The notes under the pieces are model-generated. The model was not told where the DNA came from, did not search any database, and was given only the letters and a program-made list of their open reading frames with translations. A program made the position numbers and the translations under genes. A stretch of DNA of 64,000 nt, taken from contig DIFZ01000001.1 of NCBI GenBank assembly GCA_002419385.1, forward strand, positions 1 to 64,000, read 5' to 3'. The stretch comes from Geobacter sp. UBA5735 (GTDB lineage: Bacteria > Desulfobacterota > Desulfuromonadia > Geobacterales > Geobacteraceae). Shown one piece after another: positions 8,074-17,967 of the stretch. Within the stretch, counting starts at the first letter, position 1. Every line of letters begins with the position of its first letter.

Positions 8074-10143
8074 TCATTCCGCCAGCCCGAAACGTTTCTG
8101 CGTCTCCGGCGGTGCCTGGTCGTAATGGGAGAATTCCATGCTGAAAGAGCCCCGCCCTTTGGTGGCGCTCCGCAATTCAGTCATGAAACCGAACATCTCT
8201 GCCAGCGGCACATTCGCCCTGACGACCTCGACCGCACCACGGGAAGCAACGCCTTCAATCCGTCCGCGCTTTTGCTGCAGGGAACCGAGCACTTTTCCCG
8301 TGTAATCGGCAGGCGTGATCAGCTCCAGTGCCATGACAGGTTCGAGCAGGGTCGGCGTGCCCCCCTTGAGCGCGAAGGCCAGAGCCCGATGCGCAGCAGC
8401 CCTCAAGCCGATCTCCGTGGTGACTCCCGGTTCGTAGGGCGCCTCCAGGATCCTCACTTCCACATCCGTAACCGGGTATCCTGCCGAACCTCCCGACTGA
8501 CAGGACTGATCCATGACATCCCCGAGAAGGTCGCGCAACTCCTCGGGAAGAGGCGGCTCCCCCGGAGAGGGAAGGATAACGCGCACACCGTCGCCCCGGG
8601 GCAGCGGTGTAGCGCGCACAACGACGGTCCCACCCTGGACTTTTCCATCTATCTCGCGCCTGAAGACCTCTCTGTGCTCCGCGGAACGGCGCAGGGTCTC
8701 CCGATACACTACCTGTGGACGGCCGGTCTTGGTTTGCACGCCGAAATCACGGTCGAGCCGGTCGATGATGACCTCCAGGTGAAGCTCACCCATGCCCGTC
8801 AGGATGGTTTGACCGGTTTCAGGGTCTTCCCGCACGCGAAAGGTGGGATCTTCCCACTGGAGCTTTTCCAGAGCCCCGGACAGCTTGTCACGGTCTTCCA
8901 CCCTCCTGGGTTCGACCGCCAGAGACACGACCGGATCGGGAACGGTCAGGCCGGTGAGGATCAGGACATGTCCGGCATCGCACAGGGTATCGCCGGTGAG
9001 CACGTCCTTGAGACCGCTCGCCGCAACAATATCGCCGGCTGCCGCCGCTTCTATCCGTTCCCTCTTGTGGGAATGCATCCGGAAGAGGCGGGCGATTTTC
9101 TCGGGACATCCCCGCGTACTGTTGAAAACCGTGGCGCCGGCACGGATCTCACCCGCATAGATGCGCAGAAAGGTCAGCTTTCTCCCCTCATCCGACAGAA
9201 CCTTGAAAGCCAGGGCACACAGCGGAGCCTTTGGATCACAGTGAACCTGCTCCACCCCCCCGTCGTCCAGCCTGGCACCGACGGCCGGATGGACATCGAG
9301 AGGTGACGGCAGATAGCTCCCCACTGCATCCAGCAGCGGCTGGATGCCCTTGTTGCGGAGCGCTGCCCCGAGGAAGACCGGGAAGATTCGGGACGAGGCA
9401 GTCCCTTGGCGGATGGCGGACCGGAGACGGTCGGGCTCGACCGGCCTTCCTTCGAGAAAATCCACCGCAATGGCATCATCAAAATCGGAGGCGGTCTCGA
9501 TAAGTGCTTCCCGGGCCGCCCGGACATCCTCCAGGTATGCCGCTGGTACCGGTTGTCGTTCCACGGTCATCCCCTGGTCGGCCGCGGAAAAGCTCAGGGT
9601 CTCTTCGTCAATGAGATCTATGATGCCGGCAAAATTTCCTTCGCTGCCTATGGGGAGTTGCAGGAGCACGGGACGGGCCTCGAGTTTCCGTTCTATCTGG
9701 CCCAGCACAGCACGGTAATCGGCGCCCACCCGATCCATCTTGTTGATGAAACAGATCCTGGGCACACCGTAACGGTCGGCCTGGCGCCATACCGATTCGC
9801 TTTGGGGCTCCACCCCCTCTGCGGCGCTGAAAATGGCAATGGCGCCATCCAGCACCCGCATGCTCCGCTCCACCTCAATGGTGAAATCGATGTGACCCGG
9901 CGTATCGATCAGGTTGATCCAGAAGCGCCCCCAGCGACAGGCGGTCGTGGTTGCGGTAATGGTAATGCCGCGCTCCTGCTCCAGGGGCATCCAGTCCATG
10001 GTCGCCTGTCCGTCATGGACCTCGCCCATCCTGTGGGTCTCCCCCGTGTAAAAGAGGATCCGCTCCGACACCGTGGTCTTGCCGGCGTCGATATGGGAAA
10101 TTATGCCGATGTTTCGTAGGGCGTGGAGAGAAGGGCGGTCCAT
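8074..10143 (-). CDS. fusA: Elongation factor G (extra-operonic copy)
   Basis: 689 residues, full length for EF-G. GTPase motifs are IISHIDAGKTT (G1), DTPGHIDF (G3) and NKMDR (G4), with ERGITI as switch I. The C-terminal domains IV-V are complete (ELITPADYTGKVLGSLQQKR, ending RFGLAE). EF-G moves tRNA and mRNA through the ribosome; EF-G2 paralogues act in recycling or have weaker GTPase activity. The gene is not next to rpsL, rpsG or tuf, so a second EF-G is likely rather than the ribosomal-operon copy. It is divergent from the penicillin-binding protein gene. Confidence 0.9.
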   Translation of the reverse strand: MDRPSLHALRNIGIISHIDAGKTTVSERILFYTGETHRMGEVHDGQATMDWMPLEQERGITITATTTACRWGRFWINLIDTPGHIDFTIEVERSMRVLDGAIAIFSAAEGVEPQSESVWRQADRYGVPRICFINKMDRVGADYRAVLGQIERKLEARPVLLQLPIGSEGNFAGIIDLIDEETLSFSAADQGMTVERQPVPAAYLEDVRAAREALIETASDFDDAIAVDFLEGRPVEPDRLRSAIRQGTASSRIFPVFLGAALRNKGIQPLLDAVGSYLPSPLDVHPAVGARLDDGGVEQVHCDPKAPLCALAFKVLSDEGRKLTFLRIYAGEIRAGATVFNSTRGCPEKIARLFRMHSHKRERIEAAAAGDIVAASGLKDVLTGDTLCDAGHVLILTGLTVPDPVVSLAVEPRRVEDRDKLSGALEKLQWEDPTFRVREDPETGQTILTGMGELHLEVIIDRLDRDFGVQTKTGRPQVVYRETLRRSAEHREVFRREIDGKVQGGTVVVRATPLPRGDGVRVILPSPGEPPLPEELRDLLGDVMDQSCQSGGSAGYPVTDVEVRILEAPYEPGVTTEIGLRAAAHRALAFALKGGTPTLLEPVMALELITPADYTGKVLGSLQQKRGRIEGVASRGAVEVVRANVPLAEMFGFMTELRSATKGRGSFSMEFSHYDQAPPETQKRFGLAE

Positions 10144-10355
10144 GGAGCCTCACTGAATTGGAAACCTTCCGTATTATACCGGCCGATGGCGTCAAGGCAA
10201 GGAAAAAGTAGGCCCGGGAACCTCAGTTCCTCCTTGTATTTGTGGGCAGTTCTGGGCTATTGTCACCCCATGCTTCCATCCGGAAACCACGCGGATCTCG
10301 ATGAGAAACAAACAGAGCACTATCACATCAGGTATTTTATTGGAGAACAGGAACG

Positions 10356-12848
10356 ATGGCATCACCAGCTGATCAGCGGACAAGAAGCGTTCATGGCAGG
10401 AAAAAACCGGGGAGGAGCGGATTTGCCGTATTTCTCGGAGTAATGGCGGTCATCGTATTCCTGACGGTACTCGGTTTCGCCGGATACTTCGCTTACATCC
10501 TTGCATCACTGCCAAAGGTAGACCGCCTGACGGATTATAAACCGCCCATAGTGACCCAGGTTTATGGCGATGACGGAACACTGGTAGGGGAGTTCTTCCT
10601 GGAGAGGCGCAAAGTCGTCCCTGTGGAGAAAATCCCGAAAAAGCTGATCCAGGCCTTCGTCGCCGCCGAAGACGCTAACTTCTTCCAGCACAAGGGGCTG
10701 GATTACCTGGGAATTTTCAGGGCCGTCATCAAGAACCTCATGACCATGAGCAAAAAAGAGGGTGCGTCCACCATAACCCAGCAGGTGGCGAAATCCATGC
10801 TCCTCACCCCGGAAAAAAAATTCTCCCGCAAGCTCAAGGATGCGATCCTGGCCAAGAGGATGGAAGAAAAGCTCTCCAAGGACGAAATACTCTACATCTA
10901 TCTGAACCAGATCTACCTGGGCGCCGGATCATACGGAATCCAGATCGCCGCCGAGACCTATTTCGGCAAGGATGTTGAAAACCTTAACCTTGCCGAGATG
11001 GCCATACTGGCGGGCCTCCCCAAGGCCCCGGAAACCTATTCGCCCATCAAGCACCTGGACCGGGCCCGTGAACGGCAGGCATACGTCCTGGCGAGGATGG
11101 TCGAAGAAGGCTACATAACCGTAGCCGAAGCCGAGCATGCGCGCGCAACCCCGATCGTCATCACGTCGAAGAAAAAGGTCAACAGCATCCAGTCTGCCTA
11201 CTTTCTGGAGCACATCCGCATCCAGCTCGAGCAGAAATACGGTGAGGACCTGCTCTACAAGGGCGGAATGAAGATCTACACGACCATGAACCCCGAAATG
11301 CAGAAAGCTGCCTACGAGAACGTCGTGAGCGGGCTGAAAGCGGTCGACAAGCGGCAGGGATTCCGCGGACCAGCCAGGTACCTGGGCGAGTCGGAAGTTG
11401 AAGAATTCTGCAGGAAGGTCGAGCAGGGCATCGACTCGGCAGACTTGAAGCAGGGCGAAACCTTCCAGGGAGTGGTCGTTGCCGCGAACCAGGCCAAGGG
11501 CGTGCTGACGGTGCGCGTCGGCGACCGGACCGGCACGCTCGCCCGCAAGAACATGTCCTGGGCCGGCAGGGTCGTCTTTGCGGAACACTATGGGCTGGGC
11601 GGCAGTGCCGGCAGGAAAACCATCCCTCTTGGAGCCGTGATCGATGTCTCGGTGGTGACCCCCGACAAGAACAAACAGAACGCCGTTTTCGAACTTGACC
11701 AGGCACCGCTCGCCCAGGCAGCCCTGGTGGCTGTCGACCCCAGAACCGGCGCGGTAAAGGCCATGGTCGGCGGCTATGATTTCCGGCGCAGCCAGTTCAA
11801 CCGGGTGGTACAGGCACGGAGGAATCCCGGGTCCGCCTTCAAGCCGATCATTTACGCTGCGGCACTGGACAAGGGAATGACGGCTGCCACGATCATCGAT
11901 GATTCGCCGGTGGAATACGCGGGGAGCGGATCGAAAAGCTGGAAGCCGAAGAATTACGACAACGTCTATCGCGGACCGGTGACCATGCGTCAAGCCCTCA
12001 CCAACTCCATAAATGTCGTGAGCGTGAAGATTCTGGAAGCCATCGGCGTGGACGCAGCCATCGATTACGCGAAACGGCTCGGCATCACGTCCTCCCTGGC
12101 GGCCAACCTGACCCTGGCGCTCGGCTCGTCCAGCGTCACTCCGCTGGAACTCACGTCGGCCTATGCCGTCTTCGCTTCGGGCGGCTTTCGCACCACACCC
12201 TCTTTCATAACCAAAGTCGAAGACAGTGAAGGCAGGATCCTTGAGGAGTATGTGACGGTCCCGACTCCGGTCTTTTCCCCGTCCACATCCGCGACTGCAG
12301 GCGACATCCCTGCGGTGACACTGTACGGAGACGCAGTGCAGATAACGCCCGCTCCGGTTATTTCGCCGGAAACCTCCTATCTCATAACCAACCTGATGCA
12401 AAGCGTCGTTTCCAGCGGCACCGGCCAGCGCGCCAGGGCCCTGGGACGTCCCGTTGCAGGCAAGACCGGGACCACCAACGACATGAAGGATGCCTGGTTC
12501 ATCGGCTATGTGCCGCAGCTGGTGACGGGTGTCTGGGTGGGATACGACCAGGAGCGGTCGCTCGGAGCAGGAGGATCGGGTGGGCAGGCCGCCGCCCCCA
12601 TCTGGACCGGCTTCATGCAAAAGGCCCTGGCCACTGTTCCTGTCCTGCCGTTTTCTCCTCCCGGAAACGTCGTCTTTGTGTCCATAAATCCGCGCACCGG
12701 CAGGCTGGCAAAGCAGGGAACGCCCGGCAGCGTCACCGAATGCTTCCTGTCAGGCACCGAACCCCACGGGTACGATGAGAAAAAGGAAGAACAGGATGAA
12801 GAAGAGCCGGTCAGCGATCAGGTACAGGAGCCTGTCACATGGCGATAA
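10356..12848 (+). CDS. Class A penicillin-binding protein (PBP1A type)
   Basis: 830 residues, bifunctional. A single membrane anchor (VFLGVMAVIVFLTVLGFAGY) is followed by the GT51 glycosyltransferase domain with the catalytic AAEDANFFQHKGLD and GASTITQQVAKSM. A PBP1A-type insert comes next, then the transpeptidase with SxxK in PGSAFKPIIY, SxN in TNSINVVS and the KTG box in AGKTGTTNDMKDAWF. It polymerises and crosslinks peptidoglycan in the periplasm. AACAGGA precedes the ATG at 10356. The C-terminus is acidic (KKEEQDEEEPVSDQ). Confidence 0.93.
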   Translation: MASPADQRTRSVHGRKKPGRSGFAVFLGVMAVIVFLTVLGFAGYFAYILASLPKVDRLTDYKPPIVTQVYGDDGTLVGEFFLERRKVVPVEKIPKKLIQAFVAAEDANFFQHKGLDYLGIFRAVIKNLMTMSKKEGASTITQQVAKSMLLTPEKKFSRKLKDAILAKRMEEKLSKDEILYIYLNQIYLGAGSYGIQIAAETYFGKDVENLNLAEMAILAGLPKAPETYSPIKHLDRARERQAYVLARMVEEGYITVAEAEHARATPIVITSKKKVNSIQSAYFLEHIRIQLEQKYGEDLLYKGGMKIYTTMNPEMQKAAYENVVSGLKAVDKRQGFRGPARYLGESEVEEFCRKVEQGIDSADLKQGETFQGVVVAANQAKGVLTVRVGDRTGTLARKNMSWAGRVVFAEHYGLGGSAGRKTIPLGAVIDVSVVTPDKNKQNAVFELDQAPLAQAALVAVDPRTGAVKAMVGGYDFRRSQFNRVVQARRNPGSAFKPIIYAAALDKGMTAATIIDDSPVEYAGSGSKSWKPKNYDNVYRGPVTMRQALTNSINVVSVKILEAIGVDAAIDYAKRLGITSSLAANLTLALGSSSVTPLELTSAYAVFASGGFRTTPSFITKVEDSEGRILEEYVTVPTPVFSPSTSATAGDIPAVTLYGDAVQITPAPVISPETSYLITNLMQSVVSSGTGQRARALGRPVAGKTGTTNDMKDAWFIGYVPQLVTGVWVGYDQERSLGAGGSGGQAAAPIWTGFMQKALATVPVLPFSPPGNVVFVSINPRTGRLAKQGTPGSVTECFLSGTEPHGYDEKKEEQDEEEPVSDQVQEPVTWR

Positions 12849-12993
12849 TTAACGAGTAATTACAGCTACTTGTGTCGCACTCGGCATGCTTGCGCAGCGC
12901 TGGGCGGCGCTTTGCAGAGCAAGCCGCTCGAAAACACCCCGTTTTTGCGGCCTTTTGACCGGCAAAAAAAGTGAAATCCGCGCAAATTAAATC

Positions 12994-13021
12994 TTGCAAA
13001 CTGTAATTTTACGTATATATT
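12994..13021 (+). promoter_or_regulatory. Promoter of the HU gene
   Basis: TTGCAA (12994-12999) and TATATT (13016-13021) are 16 bases apart in an AT-rich stretch, 42 bases before the HU start codon. It is the best-looking sigma-70 site in the 210-base gap. Confidence 0.6.
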
Positions 13022-13062
13022 AAGGGAGAATTTAACCCCATAATTTCAACAGGAGGGCTATT

Positions 13063-13350
13063 ATGACCAAAGCAGAACTCGTGGAAGCCGTGGCAAAATC
13101 TTCCAACCTGACCAAAGCGGTAGCGGAAAAGGCAGTAGGGGCATTTATCGATTCGGTAAGCGCAGCCCTTAAAAAAGGAGACCGGGTAACACTCGTCGGT
13201 TTCGGCAGTTTTGAAGTGGCCACGAGAAAGGCCAGGGTCGGCAGAAACCCTCAGACCGGCAAGGAAATCAAGATCGCCGCCGCCAAGGTGCCCAAGTTCC
13301 GTCCCGGCAAGGCACTGAAGAGCGCCGTAGCTCCGGCCAAGAAGAAATAA
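13063..13350 (+). CDS. hup: DNA-binding protein HU
   Basis: 95 residues, typical HU/IHF length. MTKAELVEAVAKSSNLTKAV begins the helical dimer core. The DNA-binding arm contains GFGSFEVATRKARVGRNPQT, followed by FRPGKALK. The tail is lysine-rich and ends PAKKK. The HU dimer bends and compacts DNA. AGGAGG ends 8 bases before the ATG. Confidence 0.95.
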   Translation: MTKAELVEAVAKSSNLTKAVAEKAVGAFIDSVSAALKKGDRVTLVGFGSFEVATRKARVGRNPQTGKEIKIAAAKVPKFRPGKALKSAVAPAKKK

Positions 13351-13549
13351 GTCCCTCCCGGATCACGCTCCGGGACTGCACCGAGATGTACCAAGCGGCG
13401 TGGGATGCCGGTGCCATGCTCTGAATCCTGATTATCTTAGCCCTGTGGTGATCCAGCATGAGCAACCGGACGGGTCGATGCAATCGCTCCGGTTTCCCCC
13501 AAGCAGTACCTCCCCGGCCCCGCACCGGGGCCCAGATTGACGGAATCCG
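13351..13549 (+). other. Untranslated region after HU, possible small RNA
   Basis: No gene is seen. Two GC-rich hairpins can be drawn: CCCGGA/TCCGGG near 13357-13375 and CCGGA/TCCGG near 13466-13495. A strong terminator at 13550 closes the segment. It could be the 3' UTR of HU or a separate small RNA; it does not match SRP RNA or tmRNA features I know. Confidence 0.3.
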
Positions 13550-13580
13550 AAAAAAGCCCCGCTCTGGCGGGGCTTTTTTT
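13550..13580. terminator. Bidirectional intrinsic terminator
   Basis: AGCCCCGC and GCGGGGCT pair around a 4-base loop, with six A before and seven T after, so it works in either direction. It separates HU from the large AsmA-like gene. Confidence 0.85.
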
Positions 13581-13612
13581 CACCGGCGCCGTAGAATCAG
13601 TTCGGTTAGTGC

Positions 13613-16600
13613 ATGCATATGCCTGAAACGTCTCCCTCAATAAAATCCGCAAACGGCAGGGCGAAACGCCTGCTCATCCTGGCGGCCTCAGGCCTGCTCC
13701 TCGCCATTGCAGCATTCTATATCCTGCTCCGGCTGACCATCGCCCTGCCTTTCACAGCAGACAAGATATCCGGCTTCCTATCGAAAAAGGCCGGTTGCAG
13801 GGTCAGCATATCCGGGGCACGCATTTCGGGAGCCACCCTCACCCTCGAAGGGCTTGCCCTCTGGAATCCGCAGGGGTTCACACGCCATGAGCTGGTCTCC
13901 GTTCGCGCCATCTCCCTCTCTCCAGACTGGCTCAGGCTCCTCACCGGGACGACAGGTCTCGCGCGGCTGGAATTCGGGGGCGTGGTGATAAGGCTGGAGA
14001 AGAACCAAAACGGCAGGTGGAACTTTTGGGAACTGATCACAAGCCTCGTGAAAAAAAAGCGTCAGCCCACCGGTGACATTACCATTGCACGCCTGACCGT
14101 GGACGATCTTTCCCTGATCGTCAACGGCCGCCGATCAGCGTCCATGGGAATGAAAATCAGGAATTTTTCCACCAAGGGCTCCACGGAATCAGGTCTGGCC
14201 GTGTCGGCAGAGGATCCGTCAGGCAACCCCATACAGCTGACGGCACAGGGGAAAATGGGGCAGGATCCCTCTTTCAGGCTCGTTCTGGATTCGCCGCGCC
14301 TTTCACTGGCATCGATGCAGCTTTCCGGAAAACGGAAACTGCCTGCCGCACTGGCGAATGCCACAGCAGGAATCCGGTTGACGTCAGAATTGCGGGGCTC
14401 GCTGGCCAGTGCCAGATTCGACGGCTCCCTAGCCGGAATCTCCCTCCCTGCGGGAGGTAATGCAAGCCCGTTGCAGGGAACCCTCCATGTCTCTCTCCGC
14501 TATGACACCGTCAAGGATGAAGCGGGAATTGACACAGGAACCCTGTCCCTGAGCGATTCACCTCCGATCCGCTTTTCAGGCAGCGTGAGCCGCGTCCGCC
14601 GCGACGCCCTCTTTGAGCTTCGCGTATCCCGTCACAGCATGCCGCTCGGGAGCCTGGCATTTCTGCTTCCCGAGAGCCTCCGTACTGCGACGGCGCTTGG
14701 CGGGACGCTTTCCACCAGCGGCCTCACCATCCGCGGCTCCAGGAAGACGGGCATAACCTCCGGCCGCATGGATCTTGCCGTCAGAAACGCCTCCGCTTCC
14801 GGACGTGGACGCGTCTTGCTGGACAATGGCAGCATGGACATGACCATGACGGGAGGTCGTGACGGCTGGGTGTTGGACGGCAGGTTTGCCTCGGCTCCGG
14901 GCACGGCTCCTGCAATCATCCAGGCGATCCAGGTGCCGTTCACCGCCCGTTTCTCTCCGCGGATGAAACCCCTGTCAGTCGCTGTGCCCGCCGTTACTGC
15001 CCATGTTTTCGGCACGGCCCTGAAAGGAGAGGCGAGCTACCGACAGGGCGCACCCACACCCTGGAACGGAGTCATGACCGCAACTGTCGCCGATATTGCC
15101 GTACTGAACAAGCACCTGGCAAAAACCTCTCTCCAGTTCGTCACCGGATCGGGATCTCTTACCGCAAAGGCCACGGGCAGTTCCCTGCAACAGTATGAAG
15201 CGCATGCCAGGGCTTCCGCTGACTCGTTGTCGTTCACCTTTTCAGGGCGCACGATTTCCCTCGGCAATGCAGCCGTAACATCACGGCTGCTCAGCAACGG
15301 GAGCGGTTTTTCAGCCGATGGCAGTCTGAGGGTCGGCACTGCTATCGTCGACGGCAGGCACTGGGACATGAGTACGGACTATTCGCTGGGAAACAAACGT
15401 CTCGAGCTGCGCAACGCGGAACTGCGCGGCAGCGGGACCAGCTTCCGCCTGGCTGAGGCAGCCGTGCTCCTGCCGACCATGCAGAAGAAAGAAAAAGCCG
15501 CGGGAATTCCCCTGAGGGGGACGATCAAGGGGCTGGACCTGGTGCACGGTTCCGTATCGGCGCCAGGGATCTCCGGCTCCATTAACTGCCGCTATTACAC
15601 CGCTGGTTCGAGCAGGCGTCTCATCGGCAGCACCGACGCAGCCATCCCCTCACTCACCGTGCAGGATCGCAAGGCCGGATCCCTCACCGCTCGGCTCGTT
15701 TTTTCCGGACAGGATGCCACTGCAACGCTGCAGGGCACATCACTGGGCGGCCCGGTGGCTGGGACGATTCAGGCGAAACCTTTTGCCGGAGACAAGAGCC
15801 TGTCCTTTCTCGTGAGGTTTCGCGAACAGCGCCTGGCTGAACTGTCGGGGCTGGCGCCCTCCCGGCAGAGTGTCCTGCTGTCCGGGGGGCTGCTCGATGC
15901 AACCCTGGAAGGATCAATGAACGGGAAGTCAGGCCTGCATGCGCAACTGACAGCAACCGGTCGAGACATTTCACTGAAGAATGCCGGCGGCAGGGAAATA
16001 ACCTCCGGATTGAAGCTGGAACTCCACACCATCGTGAACGGCGAAGATTTCACGCTGCAGGATGCGGTAATCTCGCGGAGCCCGGATATGAGCGCCCGCT
16101 TGTCCGGTTGGGTCAAAAGGTTTGCCACCGCGGACCGGAAAGGAAACGTATCCTGCTCTGTTGATACCGTCAGGTTGAATTCGATCCTGGATGCTTTTGC
16201 CAATGTCCTCCCGAGGGCCCTCCAGGAAGCTGAAGGGCAGGGCACGCTGGCCATGCGGGGAGACATCAGCCTGGACGGAAAAAATTTCGGGACAGACGGT
16301 GAACTGACCATCACCGGAGCATCCCTCGAGATACCTTCCCAAAAAATAGCGGTTGCGGACATTGAGGGCCGGCTGCCCTTCTCTTTCGTTTTTCCGGGAC
16401 AGGGACACGGCCGTCAATCCGCTCCGGTAAGTTACAGCAAGGACAACTATCAGCGCCTGCTCATGGCCTTCAGAAGTGCCGAGGCAAAGGGAACCCCTTT
16501 GCGTATCGGCTCTATCCGCTTCGGGGCTCTGCAGACCGGGAAAGCAGAGGCTTTTGTGAATGCCGCCAGGGGAACGATGGAAATCAACCCCCTGAACGTC

Positions 16601-17164
16601 GCGCTCTATGGGGGAAGCCTCGTGGGAAAAGGATTCCTCGGCTACGACAACGGGCTTGAATTCAAAGCCGATCTGCTCCTGAACAACCTCAGCCTCCAAC
16701 AGTTCTGCGCTGCGTTCCAGAAAATCGAAGGGTATATGACCGGCAGAGTCGATGGCGTGATGAGCCTCTACCAGGGCAACAACAAAGTCCGCGGTTTGAA
16801 CGGCTTCGTCAATCTCTGGACCCGGACCGGAAATGGAGAGAAGATGCTGGTCAGCAAGGAGTTCCTGCAGAAGCTGTCCGGGAAAAAGCTGCGGGGCTTT
16901 CTTTTCACCAACGACAGGCGCTACGACAACGGGGAAATAAGCGCTTTCCTGCGGGACGGCTTCCTTACCTTCGAAAAGCTCGACATCTCGCACCGGAATA
17001 TTCTGGGCATGAAAGACCTGAGCGTAACCGTGGTGCCGGTACAGAACAGGATATCACTCGACCACCTCCTGGAATCCATACGTGAAGCGGCGACAAGGGG
17101 CAAGGGCGGAGATGACGATGAAACGAAAGCGCCTGTCCAGACCGACATCAAATGGCTTGATTGA
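13613..17164 (+). CDS. Large AsmA/YdbH-like envelope protein
   Basis: 1183 residues. One N-terminal membrane helix (LLILAASGLLLAIAAFYILL) is followed by the AsmA-type start, with TADKISGFLSKKAGCRVSIS and LEGLALWNPQGF. The rest is a long beta-rich periplasmic domain. The C-terminal part (MEINPLNVALYGGSLVGKGF, DLLLNNLSLQQFCAAF) resembles the repeat-beta-groove domain of YdbH/TamB/YhdP proteins, which bridge inner and outer membranes and carry phospholipids outward. The next gene encodes a DUF1318 protein, the partner seen beside YdbH in enterobacteria. ATGs at 13613 and 13619 are both possible; no good ribosome-binding site is present. Confidence 0.75.
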   Translation: MHMPETSPSIKSANGRAKRLLILAASGLLLAIAAFYILLRLTIALPFTADKISGFLSKKAGCRVSISGARISGATLTLEGLALWNPQGFTRHELVSVRAISLSPDWLRLLTGTTGLARLEFGGVVIRLEKNQNGRWNFWELITSLVKKKRQPTGDITIARLTVDDLSLIVNGRRSASMGMKIRNFSTKGSTESGLAVSAEDPSGNPIQLTAQGKMGQDPSFRLVLDSPRLSLASMQLSGKRKLPAALANATAGIRLTSELRGSLASARFDGSLAGISLPAGGNASPLQGTLHVSLRYDTVKDEAGIDTGTLSLSDSPPIRFSGSVSRVRRDALFELRVSRHSMPLGSLAFLLPESLRTATALGGTLSTSGLTIRGSRKTGITSGRMDLAVRNASASGRGRVLLDNGSMDMTMTGGRDGWVLDGRFASAPGTAPAIIQAIQVPFTARFSPRMKPLSVAVPAVTAHVFGTALKGEASYRQGAPTPWNGVMTATVADIAVLNKHLAKTSLQFVTGSGSLTAKATGSSLQQYEAHARASADSLSFTFSGRTISLGNAAVTSRLLSNGSGFSADGSLRVGTAIVDGRHWDMSTDYSLGNKRLELRNAELRGSGTSFRLAEAAVLLPTMQKKEKAAGIPLRGTIKGLDLVHGSVSAPGISGSINCRYYTAGSSRRLIGSTDAAIPSLTVQDRKAGSLTARLVFSGQDATATLQGTSLGGPVAGTIQAKPFAGDKSLSFLVRFREQRLAELSGLAPSRQSVLLSGGLLDATLEGSMNGKSGLHAQLTATGRDISLKNAGGREITSGLKLELHTIVNGEDFTLQDAVISRSPDMSARLSGWVKRFATADRKGNVSCSVDTVRLNSILDAFANVLPRALQEAEGQGTLAMRGDISLDGKNFGTDGELTITGASLEIPSQKIAVADIEGRLPFSFVFPGQGHGRQSAPVSYSKDNYQRLLMAFRSAEAKGTPLRIGSIRFGALQTGKAEAFVNAARGTMEINPLNVALYGGSLVGKGFLGYDNGLEFKADLLLNNLSLQQFCAAFQKIEGYMTGRVDGVMSLYQGNNKVRGLNGFVNLWTRTGNGEKMLVSKEFLQKLSGKKLRGFLFTNDRRYDNGEISAFLRDGFLTFEKLDISHRNILGMKDLSVTVVPVQNRISLDHLLESIREAATRGKGGDDDETKAPVQTDIKWLD

Positions 17165-17235
17165 AGCTGAACAACCTGTTTTTTGAGTAAACGGTGTGGT
17201 ATAGTGATTCGTTACTACATGAAAGGGAGGTAATG

Positions 17236-17895
17236 ATGATGAAGACTCTTGTACGGTGGTTGGCTGCGGGGCTGGTCGGCCTCCTGGCGGCCTGTGCGTT
17301 TATCACGGTCAATGTCTATTTCCCCGAAAAGGACGTCAAGCAGGCCTACAAATCCCTGGATGAAATGCTCATGAAGCAGCCTGCGCCGGAACAGGGATCG
17401 GACGTGAAGGAGCCGGAACAGAAGGAAAAAGCGCCGGAGCAGAAGCCCGTCAGCTGGCTGCGTTCGCTTCCCACGGTCAGTTTCGTCGCCGAAGCGTGCG
17501 CCCAGGACGACCTGGGCACCAGACTTGCCACCGAACTTGCCGGAATCCCGGAAGTACAGAAGGCTTATGAGGAGATGCGGAACAGGCTGACGGAATTGAA
17601 CGCCCTGCGGGACAGCGGCGCCGCAGGAGAAGCGGCAGACGGAAGCGTGGCGCTGCGCGACCAGTCCAGGGCAAACATTGCCCAACCGGTCATCCAGGCC
17701 GAGAACGCCAACCGCAAAACGGTTATCCAGAACATGGCAAAAGCGATCCTGCGCATGAACAAGCAACCCGAAACCAAGGATTCGATGAAGCAGGTGATCG
17801 GCAAAGCGGCTGCAACTTTTGCGGAAACCAAGCGTGAAGAAGCCAAGGCAGGCTGGTACATACAGCTGGCAAACGGAAGATGGGTGCAGAAATAG
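17236..17895 (+). CDS. DUF1318 (YdbL-like) lipoprotein
   Basis: About 220 residues. Three in-frame ATGs lie at 17233, 17236 and 17239; GGGAGG at 17225-17230 favours the last two. The signal ends in a lipobox, LLAAC. The motif ITVNVYFPEKDVKQA follows at once and is typical of this family. After a low-complexity EQKEKAPEQK linker, the DUF1318 domain ends in GWYIQLANGRWVQK. It lies 70 bases after the YdbH-like gene. It may combine the roles of the separate E. coli lipoprotein YnbE and YdbL, helping the YdbH-type bridge at the outer membrane; that is inference from gene context. Confidence 0.75.
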   Translation: MMKTLVRWLAAGLVGLLAACAFITVNVYFPEKDVKQAYKSLDEMLMKQPAPEQGSDVKEPEQKEKAPEQKPVSWLRSLPTVSFVAEACAQDDLGTRLATELAGIPEVQKAYEEMRNRLTELNALRDSGAAGEAADGSVALRDQSRANIAQPVIQAENANRKTVIQNMAKAILRMNKQPETKDSMKQVIGKAAATFAETKREEAKAGWYIQLANGRWVQK

Positions 17896-17967
17896 CGGTG
17901 CCGGGGCGCCCCGGAGCAGGACAGGATCCGGGGCGCAGCCCTCGTTGCCGGGCAGGTGACCGGCCCT

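Noticed and set aside
13351..13549. SRP RNA or tmRNA after HU
   Set aside because: The conserved SRP tip and tmRNA tag features are absent.
16921..17151. Minus-strand frame at the end of the YdbH-like gene
   Set aside because: Antisense shadow without start signals.
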